Source: Tulasnella sp. 424 (Eukaryota; Basidiomycota; Agaricomycetes; Cantharellales; Tulasnellaceae). From it: 64,000 nucleotides of DNA. The notes beneath the pieces are model-generated. The model had not been told where the DNA came from. It made no database searches and saw only the letters and a program-made list of their open reading frames with translations. This document shows positions 20,689 to 32,913 of the stretch, piece after piece. The stretch lies in assembly GCA_019633425.1 (NCBI GenBank), contig WSUB01000096.1, positions 62,001 through 126,000 of the forward strand, read 5' to 3'. A program made the position numbers and the translations under genes. The stretch's first letter is position 1; every line of letters starts with the position of its first letter.

Positions 20689-22478
20689 ATGGCTACTAGG
20701 CGAGACCCCGTCACGTTACTCACTGAAAGATTGCTGGGGGAGAATAAGGGCTCTCAGCTGTGAGTGCTCCGCTGACACATACACCGAATGGCGGATCATG
20801 ACGCACAAACGACAGAGCAATCCTCATCGCGACGGACCCATCGCTTATTCACGAGTCGACAAAAGACGCCGTGATCGCTATACTGGACAATCTCGAGGCT
20901 TCCTCTTCCTCAGAGATTGCTGAGCGAAAGGTTCAACTCTGCCGCCGTCGAAACCAGGAGCACTCCCACATCTACAAGTTGCCGGTCGAAATTTTGATTG
21001 AGATTCTACTCTTCACGGTCAGGTGGTTCGCATATAGTGTGAACCAACTGCATGAACTCGCCTCCGTTTCAAAACGCTGGTTCGATACCGTCGTTGGGTG
21101 CAGTCGTTTCTGGACAATATTCGATGCAGACGAGGTCCCAGCCATCAGGAGGATGGCCATGAGAAGGAATGATAATGGGCCCCTTGATATCATATTCTCG
21201 TGGAAACCGGAGTATGTCAAAGAAGCGATCGAAGACCTCAAAGAAATATCTCCAGCCCGATGGAGATCGATCCAGTACTACGTCCATTATAGAACGGCAT
21301 CGCTTTTTGACTACCTTCATTGGGACAATTCGGGCCTCGTTGACGTTCACATTTTCAACGAAATGGGACACAGCAACCTTCACCTAGAGCTGTCCCCCAA
21401 TGGATCCCATTTGGAACGTGTGGAGCTGTGGCGGATGAGCCTCCCTTGGGATAGTCCACGTTTGTCTGGCCTCCGCTGGCTCTTCATTGAAGACCTGTGG
21501 GAAAACATCCCTTCAATCGACGACCTTCACCTTATCCTTACTTCGTCTCCCATGCTGGAACATCTCGGTCTCATCAAAATAGGACCCAGGGACGACGACG
21601 ACGACATCGACGAGCCTCCAAGGTCGATCCAACAGGCACCGGTGTCGCTTCCCATGCTCCGCACCTTGCAAGTCAATGATGTCACTCGAACAATTCAGGG
21701 CACTCTGGTGCCACTTCTTAATGCCCCTTCCTGCCTTGCCTTGGTAATCAGTGCGGGGGACTCGGACGATCGGATACCGTTGGACCTACACGATACAACC
21801 TTGGACTTGATGGCATACCCACTGGCCACTCCTTCAGAGATGAATATTTTCGTGGAAATGAATCAAACTACAGCAATGATCCTCCTCGACTCCGAACCAA
21901 CAATCTATGATGATCTGTACTGCAAGGAACCGTCCACTCTAGGGGTCGATGTGCAGTTCAAGATAGAGGGTCTGCGAAATATCGGGAAGCTGTGGGATGG
22001 AATTATCGCAAGGTCAAACCACTTCAAGAATAATTGGAAAAGTGTACATTTCCGCTGGGATGGGAGCATTGGGGCGGCACAGAGCGAACCTATCCTTCCT
22101 TGGAACCTCCTCACAACCTGTCCTAATGTAGTCGACCTTCACGTCTCAACGTCACTTCCGTACATCATAATCTCGATACTACGTTTCCTTGGAGAGAGAA
22201 GGCTAGAGTGGATGCTTCCGGCGTTAAAATCCCTCTCCCTAAAAATCGATCATTCCGAGGAGTCGCCCCATTCGGATGCATGGGTTGGGGAACTAGTGGA
22301 CGATATTCAACTCTTCCTGGAGAAGCGATATCCCCCGAGAGCCGTAACAAGCTCGAATGAGAATCAGGATTGCCGCACGTTGGAATCTTTGCGCCTTCCC
22401 CAAGGGGTGTCGGACTTCTTAAAGCAGAGGGTCGTGTCCACATCTTTAAATCTGGAGAGGCTCTTAGGTTTCACTTGA
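20689..22478 (+). CDS. F-box/leucine-rich protein Fb2
   Basis: Exon 1 20689-20759 (71 nt, MATRRDPVTLLTERLLGENK), phase-2 intron, exon 2 20816-22478, in total 577 residues. The join reads AILIATDPSLIHESTKDAVI, parallel to ASLLRADASFAAEPTKDLMI of Fb3-Fb6. F-box: HIYKLPVEILIEILLFTV and LASVSKRWFDTVVGCSRFW. The leucine-rich region carries the recurring SLPWDSPRLSGLRWL and LHLILTSSPMLEHLGL strands and an acidic DDDDDIDE run (GAC repeat at about 21592). Its N-terminal pattern links Fb2 to the Fb3-Fb6 array, but its leucine-rich part is much more diverged. Confidence 0.84.
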
Positions 22479-22999
22479 AATGAAAGTAAGCATGTTCTCT
22501 AAGCTAACCGTACCCATTTCCTGACATTTCTGAACTTATTCAGAGACAAGAGGGTCCCAAACCTGTACCGATGAGGACTTGAAAGCTACTTTTACCTTTC
22601 GAATATCTTACTTAATAGACATGTTTCCTCCCAATGAACGCCCGAGGCACAGTCAGGGCCTTTGATTTTTGACCACCAAACTACTGCTGGGGTATGGAGA
22701 CGGAGGTCAAGACTGTAATGCGAGGGCGGGGTATTTAATGGAGGTCGGGGACCATCCATCGAGGCAGCCGATAGGGACAGTGTACTAGTCCCCACCTGAC
22801 CCAGTGAAATCAAAGAATGTGTCAATAAAGGAAAGGAAATAAAATTCAGTAATAAAGAGAAGGATGCGAAGATGTGAGCGGTGAACCGCCAGGCTGGAAC
22901 CGACTATTGTCCCAGTGATTTCAGGAAGGATCCCGTCAACTGGGTACCTGCCCCCTCCCACTTCTTCCACCAACCTACAGTAATTCAGCCCAGTCGAGA
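22479..22999. other. Intergenic, upstream of Fb3
   Basis: About 22780-22999 is a diverged version of the flank before Fb4-Fb6 (CAATACAGA-like and GGATCCCGT elements, ending ...GTCNAGAATGTCCCC). No gene is seen. Confidence 0.5.
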
Positions 23000-24774
23000 A
23001 TGTCCCCAATCCATGACATTATCAACTTTGCGGTCCGAACGTACTTGCAATACTACGAGACATCCGAACAGTAGGTCTGTCCATCGAGTTTCCGCAGTTC
23101 GTGGTGACTCACTTCTTTGCAAGGGCAAGCCTTCTTCGGGCAGATGCTTCATTTGCCGCGGAACCCACAAAGGACTTGATGATCGGCGTCCTCGAGAGAT
23201 TTCGATCTCTTGTGAACGAAGAGATCACGACACAAGTATACTTCATGAAACGTCGCCGAAACCAGGAGCATTCAATCATATACCGACTCCCACCGGAGCT
23301 CCTCGTCGAAATCATCCTCGCGACCGACCCAACTAGTAGGAGCAGCTCCAGTTTCCGCACCTTTACGGGAGTCTCAAAGTACTGGTTTGACGCCATTGTT
23401 CAATGCCCTCGGATCTGGTCGCTAGTTGACTTGTCTGCCGAACCACAATCCAGAAAGATGGAGATGACGAGAAGGCTTTGCGGCCTCGTCGAGGTTCAGT
23501 GCAAATCGGATCCCTTCGGCTTGGATCGATCTCTTACAGAACTGGCGGGCTTGAATCCGCCGCGGTTGCGATCATTAGTCTGCGTCCTATCGCGGAAAAC
23601 AGAGGCGCTGCTCTCTTTCTTCCAGGACAGAAGCTCGAACATCGTCGACCTGGCAATAACGACTGATATTAGGGAAACGCCGGAGCGTCGCTTTGATTTG
23701 GGCACGGATGGTCCTTCCTTATGCCACGTCGACATGCGCAAGGTCGCCCTCCCATGGACGTCGCCTCGACTTTCACAGCTGCGCACACTCACACTCGAAA
23801 ACCTCAAGAAAGACGTACCGTCTATCAACGATCTCTACAATGTCCTGACTTCATCCCCGGCTTTGCTTCGCCTCCGTCTTCGATACATCGACATTGCAGG
23901 CCAAGAGGGACCCGAGGTTCTAACCCCAATTGACCGGCCAATCCCTCTACCAGAACTCCGTCACCTTGAGTTCTACCACGTCCCAAGTATAATTCCAAAT
24001 ACTTTGGTACCTCTCATCTGCTCTCATTCCTGCCAGTATCTAGAAGTCGGCCTGCGGGAGTGGGCACCCTTGGAGCCGAATGAAGGGACGCTGGACCTGA
24101 TCATCAGCTCTGTCGTTACTCAATCGACACTATTCATCAGGATATCTGACGCGGAGGGCACTCCTTATGTCTCCCTGACGTCCTATCCGCGAGTAGCAAG
24201 AGATGTTTGGGGTGATTGGGACGATCACAATACAGGGATCGCAGTCAAAGTCCTCGCATGCTCCGCCGATGGTCCATGGGGACTGTTTGACGAGCTTGTC
24301 TCAGGGTTACAAGCCGCGGACTGGAACCCGAAAGACCTTCAGCTTTCATTGGATGCTACTCAGAATGCATCTGACACCGATACAGTGCTACCGCTCATAT
24401 GCAACTTTATAGCGTCATTCCCCACAGTCACGGAGCTTAAATTCACTTTGCCAACATTGCTTAGTGTATGTTTTGTTCTCCGCTTCCTGGAAGGCGGGAC
24501 GGCCGGGATGTCAACCCCTTTACCGAAGCTTACTTCAATAGACTTGCGACAAGCTACGGTCTTCTATGACCAAGAGGAATTGGAGAATGGAGTTAGATCA
24601 TTCCTAGAGCGACGGTATCCTCTGCACCACCCGGCTGCCGCGGATGCACCCCCAGAGGTGTCGCCATTGGCGAGGATCTTTGTACCCCATCTCGTGGCCG
24701 AGAAGCTTAGATGTGCGTGGCCAACGACATCCCTGTCAAGGAAAGAAGTTTTGAACAACTGGAGGCCTATGTAG
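23000..24774 (+). CDS. F-box/leucine-rich protein Fb3
   Basis: Exon 1 23000-23070 (MSPIHDIINFAVRTYLQYYE), phase-2 intron 23071-23123, exon 2 23124-24774; 573 residues. F-box: IIYRLPPELLVEIILATDP and FTGVSKYWFDAIVQCPRIWS. The leucine-rich domain includes VALPWTSPRLSQLRTLTLEN and VLTSSPALLRLRLRYIDIAG. The middle is nearly the same as in Fb5, while the last quarter (FTLPTLLSVCFVLRFLEGG) is nearly identical to Fb4. First member of a head-to-tail array of four. Confidence 0.86.
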
Positions 24775-25331
24775 ACGATGCATGTTCAGGTTCGGTTTTC
24801 TTGAACATCAAATCTCTAAAATCTCTGAATCAATCTTTACAGTCTTATTAGGTTATGAAGGAAATTCTGAGTGTAACATAATATGCGTGAAGGGACCCGA
24901 GCGCCCTCTTGGTGTTGCGGCACGAGAGCATTCCTCGGCGACATGTTGGACATTGTGCTTCTGAGAGAATAACGAACCTGGATGCGATACTTTACATATC
25001 ACTTCCTTCCTATGATTGCCTGACGCGACAGTCGAGCCTTTGAGCGTTACAGATACTACCGAAGGTGTGGATGGTCTAAACTGTAACATTATGTCAGCCG
25101 GTCTAGACCGACAAGCGAAGGCTTCCCCAGCGAAATGAGAGAAGGATGAAGGGAAGAACGGGAACATAATATACCAATACAGAAAGAAAGGGGGGATGTA
25201 ACAGCGGTGAATCGGGAGGTGGGCGATTGCACAGCAACCTTTTGCCTCTCCAGACTCGGAAAGGATGCCGTAACTCCGGTCACTTGCCGCTCCCCCTTCC
25301 TCGGGCTCATCTTCCTCCATCCCAGTCTAGA
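24775..25331. repeat. Fb3-Fb4 spacer (array unit flank)
   Basis: The first 230 bp repeat the 3' flanks of Fb4-Fb6 (GGTTATGAAGGAAATTCTGA and GCGCCCTCTTGGTGTTGCGG). The last 300 bp repeat their 5' flanks (AACATTATGTCAGCC). Unlike the next two spacers it contains no ceramidase tail. Confidence 0.65.
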
Positions 25332-27105
25332 ATGTCCCCCATCCAGGACATTGTCAAAGTTGCGGTCCAAACATACTTGCAACACTACGTGACCCCCGAC
25401 AAGTGAGTCTGTCTATCGAGTCTCCGCCGTTCGTGGTGACTCATTCTTTGCCAGGGCAAGTCTTGTTCGGGCAGATGCTTCATTTGCCGCGGAACCCACA
25501 AAGGACTTGATGATTGATGCCTTCGAAAAATTACAATCGCTTGTGAACGAGGAGATCACGACACAAGCATGCTTCATGAAACGTCGCCGAAACCAAGAGC
25601 ATTCAATCATATACCGACTCCCACCGGAGCTCCTCGTCGAAATCATCCTCGCGACAGACCCAGGCAGTAGGAGCAACTCCAGTTTCCGCACTTTAATGAG
25701 TGTTTCAAGATACTGGTTTGACGCCATTGTTCTATGCCCTCGGATCTGGTCGCGAGTCGACTTGTCTGCCGCACCAGCATCCAGAACGATGGAGATGACG
25801 AGAAGGCTTCGCGGCCCCGTCGAGGTTCAGTGCAGATCAAATCCCTTCGACTTGGATCGATCTCTTACGGAACTGGCAGCCTTGAATCCAACGCGGTTGC
25901 GGTCATTAGTATGCATCTTATCGCCAAGCACGGAGGCGCTGCTCTCTTTCTTCCAGGAAAGAAGCTCGAACATCGTCGACCTGGAAATAGTGTATACTAC
26001 TGCGGTGACTCCGGAGCGCCGCTTTGATTTGGGCATGGATGGTCCTTCCTTGCGCCACCTCGACCTGCGCAAGGTCGCCCTCCCGTGGACATCGCCTCGA
26101 CTGTCACAGTTGCACACACTCATGCTTGAAAACCTCAAGAAAGACATGCCGTCTATCAATGATCTCCACCGGATCCTGACTTCATCCCCGGCCCTCCGTT
26201 GCTTCGGTCTTCGATTCATCGGCATTGAAGGCCAGGAGCCACCTGAGGGTCTAACCCCACCGAGCCAGCCAATCCTTCTACCAGAACTCCGCGAACTGGT
26301 GTTCAATAAGGTCCCATCTGCAATTCCAAAGACTTTGATCCCTCTCATCCGCTCTCATTCCTGCCAGTATCTAGAAATCCGCCCGTGGAAGAGGGCACCC
26401 TTAGAGCCGAATGAAGGGACGCTGGACCTGATCATCGGCTCTGTCGTTGATCAATCAAAATTACTCATCAGGCTATCTGACGCGGAGGGCACTCCTTCTG
26501 TCGCCTTGACGTCCCATCAGCTTGTGGCAATAGATGCTTTGCGTGATTGGGCCGATGGCATTACGGGGATCAACGTCGAACTCTCCACACCACCCTCCGC
26601 CGATGGTCCATGGGGAGTGTTTGACGAGCTTGTCTCAAGGTTACAAGCCGCAGGCTGGAACCCGAAAGACCTTCATCTTTCATGGGATGCTACTCAGAAT
26701 GCATCTAACACCGATATTGTGCTACCACTCATATGCAACTTTATAGCGTCATTCCCCACAGTCACGGAGCTTAAATTCACTTTGCCAACATTGCTTAGTG
26801 TATGTTTTGTTCTCCGCTTCCTGGAAGGCGGGACGGCCGGGATGTCAACCCCTTTACCGGAGCTTACCTCGATAGACTTGCGACAAGCTATGGTCTTCGA
26901 TGACCAAGAAGGATTAGAGAATGGAGTTAGATCATTCCTAGAGCGACGGTATCCTCCCCACCCGGCTGCCGCGGATGCACCCCCAGAGGTGTCGCCATTG
27001 GCGAGGATCTTTGTACCCCATCTCGTGGCCGAGAAGCTTAGATGTGCGTGGCCAACGACATCCCTGTCAAGGAAAGAAGTTTTGAACAACTGGTGGCCTA
27101 TGTAG
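25332..27105 (+). CDS. F-box/leucine-rich protein Fb4 (mosaic)
   Basis: Exon 1 25332-25402 (MSPIQDIVKVAVQTYLQHYV), exon 2 25455-27105; 573 residues. F-box as in Fb3. From the F-box to about 26610 the protein follows Fb6 (LTPPSQPILLPELRELVF, SVVDQSKLLIRLS, TGINVELSTPPSADGPWG). From about 26620 to the stop it follows Fb3 (DATQNAS, FPTVTELKFTLPTLLSVCF). This switch points to gene conversion or unequal crossing-over. Frame intact. Confidence 0.85.
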
Positions 27106-28072
27106 ACGATACATGTTCAGGTTCGTTTTTTTTGAACATCAAATCTCTAAAATCTCTGAATCAATCTTTATAGTCTTATTAGGTTATGAAGGAAATTCTG
27201 AGTGTAACATAATATGCGTGAAGGGACCCGAGCGCCCTCTTGGTGTTGCGGCACGAGGCCATTCCTTGGCGACATGTTGACCATTTGTGCTTCTGAGCGA
27301 ACAATGAACCTGTATGCGAAACTCGTTTTACATATCCTTGAAAAAAAAAAAAATACAGAATGGTGAAATAGAGTTCAGGAGTGGTGAATAACGAAAGGGC
27401 GATATGATCATGAATCCTTCTCGACGACGGTTCTCGATCTTGGTGGCTGGACATGCCGAAAGTACGGCTGGCCGAGAATGTAACCGAACTCGAAGTCGTC
27501 TGGGCGACGTATTGATACAGTGAGGTCTATCGGGAGAGGGGGTGATGGCGCGTTATGAGCGGTTGAACGACCGTGCTGGGAGGAGGTAGACTTACGAGTA
27601 AGAGCCATAATGATTCGGCTGGCTCCGATATCGGTCAGTAGATGCCACCAAGCGTGACCTAAGGGGTTAAATGTGCATTGTGAGCTTGAATATCGCTTCA
27701 TTTCTTCGCTGCTTGAAAGCTGCCTTTCGGATCTTTAACCAGTCGATTCCTTTCCTCTATAGGATCGCATATATGATCGCATGACGTTGCAGTCGGGCCT
27801 TTGACTGAAGATATGGAAACGGTGGCCTAAACTGTAAACATTATGTCAGCCAGTCCAGACTGCGAATCGGATGTTTTGTACCTCGCCCAGCGAGATTAAA
27901 TAAATGTGAAAGGAAAGAAAAAGAATATCTGCAATACAGAGGAAAACGTGAGGCCATAACAGCGGTGGATCGGGAGACGGAGCAACCGCTTGCAGTTCCC
28001 GTGATCTAAGAGAGGATCCCGTAACCCCGGTCACCTGCGGCCCAGCTCATCTTTCCACCATCCCAGTCTAGA
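27106..28072. repeat. Fb4-Fb5 spacer
   Basis: Array flank containing, at about 27404-27700 on the minus strand, a copy of the ceramidase 3' end, then the Fb 5' flank from about 27760. A 12-A run at about 27342 lies just beyond the ceramidase stop. Confidence 0.6.
27404..27700 (-). pseudogene. Truncated ceramidase tail, fragment A
   Basis: It contains the last two exons of the ceramidase at 32914-34114: GHAWWHLLTDIGASRIIMAL, then after an intron DLTVSIRRPDDFEFGYILGQ and the C-terminus ending VVEKDS. Homology stops in the preceding intron near 27700, so there is no start, catalytic Ser/Asp or membrane core. It is a passenger of the F-box duplication. Confidence 0.85.
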
Positions 28073-29847
28073 ATGTCCCCCATCCAGGATATTGTCAAAG
28101 TTGCGGTCCAAACATACTTGCAGCACTACGTGGCCCCCGAAAAGTGAGTCTGTCTATCGAGTTTCCGCAGTTCGTGGTGACTCACTTCTTTGCAAGGGCA
28201 AGCCTTCTTCGCGCAGATGCTTCGTTTGCCGCGGAACCCACAAAGGACTTGATGATCGATGTCCTCGAGAAGTTCCAATCTCTTGTGAACGAGGAGATCA
28301 CGACACAAGTATGCTTCATGAAACGTCGCCGAAACCAAGAGCATTCAAGCATATACCGACTCCCCCCGGAGCTCCTCGTCGAGATCATCCTCGCGACGGA
28401 CCCAACCAGTAGGAGCAGGGCCAGTTTCCGAACTTTAATGAGTGTTTCAAGATACTGGTTTGACGCCATCGTTCAATGTCCTCGGATCTGGTCGCTCGTC
28501 GACTTATCTGCCGCACCGCAAGCCAGAAAGATGGAGATGACGAGAAAGCTTTGCGGCCCCGTCGAGGTTCAGTGCAGATCGGATCCCTCCGACTTGGATC
28601 GATCTCTTACGGAACTGGCAGCTTTGACTCCGGCGCGGTTGCGGTCATTAGTATGCGTCTTATCGCCAAGCACGGAGGCGCTGCTCTCTTTCTTCCAGGA
28701 AAGAAGCTCGAACATCGTCGACCTGGAAATAACGGCTAATACCAGGGAAACGCTGGAGCGTCACTTTGATTTGGGCACGGATGGTCCTTCCTTATGCCAC
28801 GTCGAGATGTGCGGGGTCGCCCTCCGATGGACGTCACCTCGACTGTCACAGCTGCGCACACTCACACTCGAAAACCTCAAGGAACACACACCATCTATCA
28901 GCGACCTCTACAATGTCCTGACTTCATCCCCGGCTTTGCGTCGCCTCCGTCTTCGATACATCGACATTGCAGGCCAGGAGGGACCCGAGGTTCTAACCCA
29001 AATGAACCGGCCAATCCCTCTACCAGAACTCCGTCACCTTGAGTTCTACCACGTCCCAGGTATAATTCCAAGTACCTTAGTACCTCTCATCCACTCTCGT
29101 TCCTGCCAGTATCTTGAAGTCTCCCCGCAGGGGTGGGTCCCTTGGGAGCCGAACGGAGGGATGGACCTGATCATCAGCTCTGCCGTTACTCAAGCAACAC
29201 TATACATCAGCATATCTGACGCTCAGAACACTCCTTCTGTCGGCCTGACCTCCTATCCCCGAGTGGAAAGGGAGGTTTGGGGTGATTGGGACGATCACAA
29301 TACAGGGATCGCAGTCAAAGTCCTCGCATGCTCCGCCGATGGTCCATGGGGACTGTTTGACGAGCTTGTCTCAGGGTTACAAGCCGCAGGCTGGAACCCG
29401 AAAGACCTTCATCTTTCATGGGATGCTACTCAGAATGCCTCTGACACCGATACTGTGCTACTACTCATATGCAACTTTATAGCATCATTCCCTACAATCA
29501 CGAAGCTTGAGTTCGATTTGCCAACGTCGCTCAGTCTATGTTCTGTCCTCCGCTTCCTGGGAGGCGGGATGACCGGGATGTCAACCCCTTTACCGGAGCT
29601 TGCTTCAATTGACTTGCGGCAACCTAGGGCCTTCTTCCATGACCAAGAGGAATTGGGGAATGGAGTTAGATCATTCCTAGAGCGACGGTATCCTCTGTAC
29701 CACCCGGCTGCCGCGGATGCTCCCCCTGGGGTGTCGCCATTGGCGAGGATCTTTTTACCCTATTTCGTGGCCGAACGTCTTAGATGTGCGTGGCCAACGA
29801 CATCCCTGTCAATGGAAGAAGTTTTGAACAACTGGAGGCCTATGTAG
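28073..29847 (+). CDS. F-box/leucine-rich protein Fb5
   Basis: Exon 1 28073-28143 (71 nt), exon 2 28197-29847; 573 residues. N-terminus MSPIQDIVKVAVQTYLQHYV, then APEKASLLRADASFAAEPTK. F-box: SIYRLPPELLVEIILATDP. The middle matches Fb3 (AGQEGPEVLT, GDWDDHNTGIAVKVLACSAD); the end is distinct (KLEFDLPTSLSLCSVLRFLG). Residue changes among Fb3-Fb6 cluster in the leucine-rich half, while the N-terminal 100 residues hardly change. Confidence 0.86.
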
Positions 29848-30814
29848 CCGATACATGTTCAGGTTCGTTTTTCTTGAACATCCAGTCTCTAAGAGTCCCT
29901 GAATCAATCCTTTTAGTCTTATTAGGTTATGGAGGAAATTCCGAGTGTAACATAATATGCGGGAAGGGACCCGAGCGCCCTCTTGGTGTTGCGGCACGAG
30001 GCCATTCCTTGGCGACATGTTGGCCATTTGTCCTTCTGAGCCAACAATGAACCTGTATGCGAAACTCGTTTTACATGTCCATGAAAAAAATACATAATGG
30101 TGAAATAGAGTTCAGGAGTGGTGAATAACGAAGGGGCGATATGATCATGAATCCTTCTCGACGACGGTTCTCGATCTTGGTGGCTGGACATGCCGGACGT
30201 ACGGCTGGCCGAGAATGTAACCGAACTCGAAGTCGTCTGGGTGGCGTATTGACACAGTGAGGTCTATCGGGCGGGGTGATGGCGCGGGAGAGGGGGTGAT
30301 GGCGCGTTATGAGCGGTTGAACGACCGTGCTGGGAGGAGGTAGACTTACGAGTAAGAGCCATAATGATTCGGCTGGCTCCGAGACCGGTCAGTAGATGCC
30401 ACCAAGCGTGACCTAAGGGGTTGAATGTGCATTGTGAGCTTGAATATCGCTTCATTTCTTCGCTGATTGAAAGCTGGCTTTCGAATATTCAACCAGTCGA
30501 CTCCTTTCCTCCATATGATCGCATGACGTTGCAGTCGGGCCTTTGATTGAAGGTATGGAAACGGTGGCCTAAACTGTCAACATTATGTCAGCCAGTCCAG
30601 ACTGCGAATCGGATGTTTTGTGCGTCGCCCAGCGAAATTAAATGAATGTGAAAGGAAAGAAAAAGAATATCTGCAATACAGAGGAAAACGTGCGGCCGTA
30701 ACAGCGGTGGATCGGGAGGCGGAGCAACCTCTTGCGGTTCCCGTGATCTAAGAGAGGATCCCGTAACCCCGGTCACCTGCGGCCCAGCTCATCTTTCCAC
30801 CATCCCAGTCTAGA
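29848..30814. repeat. Fb5-Fb6 spacer
   Basis: Nearly the same as 27106-28072, again with a ceramidase tail (about 30140-30460) and the Fb 5' flank. It contains a short extra local duplication, GGTGATGGCGCG(GGAGAGG)GGTGATGGCGCG, near 30275-30307. Confidence 0.65.
30140..30460 (-). pseudogene. Truncated ceramidase tail, fragment B
   Basis: Same last two exons as fragment A (HAWWHLLTGLGASRIIMALT retained) with the same breakpoint within the upstream intron. The intron carries a small insertion (near 30275-30300). No start or membrane core. Confidence 0.83.
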
Positions 30815-32598
30815 ATGTCCCCCATCCAGGATATTGTCAAAGTTGCGGTCCAAACATACTTGCAGCACTATGTGGCCCCCGAAAAGTGAGTCTGTCTATC
30901 GAATTTCCGCAGTTCGTGGTGACTCACTTCTTTGCAAGGGCAAGCCTTCTTCGGGCAGATGCTTCATTTGCCGCGGAACCCACAAAGGACTTGATGATCG
31001 ATGTCCTCGAGAAGTTCCAATCTCTTGTGAACGAGGAGATCACGACACAAGCATGCTTCATGAAACGTCGCCGAAACCAAGAGCATTCAATCATATACCG
31101 ACTCCCCCCGGAGCTCCTCGTCGAGATCATCCTCGCGACGGACCCAACCAGTAGGAGCAGGTCCAGTTTCCGCAGTTTTATGAGTGTTTCAAAGTACTGG
31201 TTTGATGTCATCATTCAATGCCCTCGGATCTGGTCGCTCGTCGACTTGTCTGCCGCACCAGAATCCAGAAAGATGGAGATGACGAGAAGGCTTCGCGGCC
31301 CCGTCGAGGTTCAGTGCAGATCGAGTCCCTTCGACTTGGATCGATCTCTTACGGAACTGGCAGCCTTGAATCCAACGCGGTTGCGGTCATTAGTATGCAT
31401 CTTATGGCCAACCACGGAGGCGCTGCTCTCTTTCTTCCAGGAAAGAAGCTCGAACATTGTCGACCTGGCAATGGCGTGTAGTACTGCGATGATTCCGGAG
31501 CGTCGCTTTGATTTGGGCATGGATGGTCCTTCCTTGTGCCACGTCGACGTGCGCAAGGTCGCCCTTCCGTGGGCATCGCCTCGACTGTCACAGCTGCACA
31601 CACTCACGCTCCAAAACCTCAAGAAAGACATGCCGTCTATCAGTGATCTCCACCGGATCCTCACTTCATCCCCGGCCCTCCGTCGCCTCCGTCTTCGATT
31701 CATCGGCATTGAAGGCCAGGAGCCGCCCGAGGGTCTAACCCCACCGAGCCAGCCAATCCTTCTACCAGAACTCCGCGAACTGGTGTTCGATAAGGTCCCA
31801 TCTGCAATTCCAAAGACTTTGATCCCTCTCATCCGCTCTCATTCCTGCCAGCATCTAGAAGTCCGCCCGTGGAAGAGGGCACCCTTGGAGCCGAATGAAG
31901 GGACGCTGGGCCTGATCATCGGCTCTGTCGTTGATCAATCAAAATTACTCATCAGGCTATCTCACGCGAAGGGCACTCCTTCTGTCGCCTTGACGTCCGA
32001 TCAGCTTGTGGAAGGAGATACTTTGGGTGATTGGGCCGATTACATTACGGGGATCAACGTCGAACTCTCCACACCACCCTCCGCCGATGGTCCATGGGGA
32101 GTGTTTGACGAGCTTGCCTCAAGGTTACACGCCGCAGGTTGGAATCCGAAAGACGTTCATATTTTAAGTGGTGCCAATCCGAATGCGTTGGGCACCGATG
32201 CTGTGCTACCACTCCTATACAACTTCATATCATCATTCCCCACAATCACCAAACTTCACTTCAATTTGCCAACATCGCTCGGTGCATGTTCTGCCCTCCG
32301 CTTCCTGGAAGGTGGGACGACCGGGATGTCAACCCCTTTACCGGAGCTTACTTCAATTGAGTTGTATGTCCATTCTACCCCTGAACCAGTGGGCTTGGAG
32401 GATGGAGTTAGATCATTTCTAGAGCGACGGTATCCTCTGCACCGCCCGGCTTCTGCGGATGCTCTCCCAGAGGTGTCGCCATTGGCGAGGATCGTTGTAC
32501 CCCAGTTCGTGGTCGAACCTCTTGGACGTGCGTGGCCAGCAACATCCCTCTCAAGGAAGGAAGTTTTGATCAACTGGATAGACCCGGAGCCCGTGTAG
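30815..32598 (+). CDS. F-box/leucine-rich protein Fb6
   Basis: Exon 1 30815-30885 (71 nt), exon 2 30939-32598; 576 residues. F-box: IIYRLPPELLVEIILATDP; FMSVSKYWFDVIIQCPRIWS. Leucine-rich part shares LTPPSQPILLPELRELVFDK with Fb4 but has its own end (LHFNLPTSLGACSALRFLEG, ELYVHSTPEPVGLEDGVRSF, C-terminus VLINWIDPEPV rather than VLNNWRPM). Last of the four-gene head-to-tail array; its 3' flank runs into the intact ceramidase. Confidence 0.86.
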
Positions 32599-32913
32599 GC
32601 GATGCATGTCCAGGTTCGGTTTTCTTGAACATCATGTCTCTAAGAAACTCTGAATCAATCTTGATAATCTTATTAGGTTATGAAGAAAATTCTGAGTGTA
32701 ACAGTTCTCGCAAGCCAGCTTTCAACATAATAGGGGAAGGAACGCAAGCGCCGTCCTGGCGCTGTGGCAAGGGAGCATCCCTCGGCATGTTTGTCATTGT
32801 ACTTCTGAGCGAAAATGAACCTGTATGCGAAACTCGTTTTACATATCCATGAAAAAAAATACAGAATGGTGAAATAGAGTTCAGGAGTGGTGAATAACGA
32901 AGGGGCGATATGA

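Noticed and set aside
27341..27353. A-rich runs after Fb4, Fb5 and Fb6, suggesting retroposed gene copies
   Set aside because: All copies keep the same introns and untranscribed flanks, and the runs lie in the ceramidase 3' flank, so duplication was at the DNA level.
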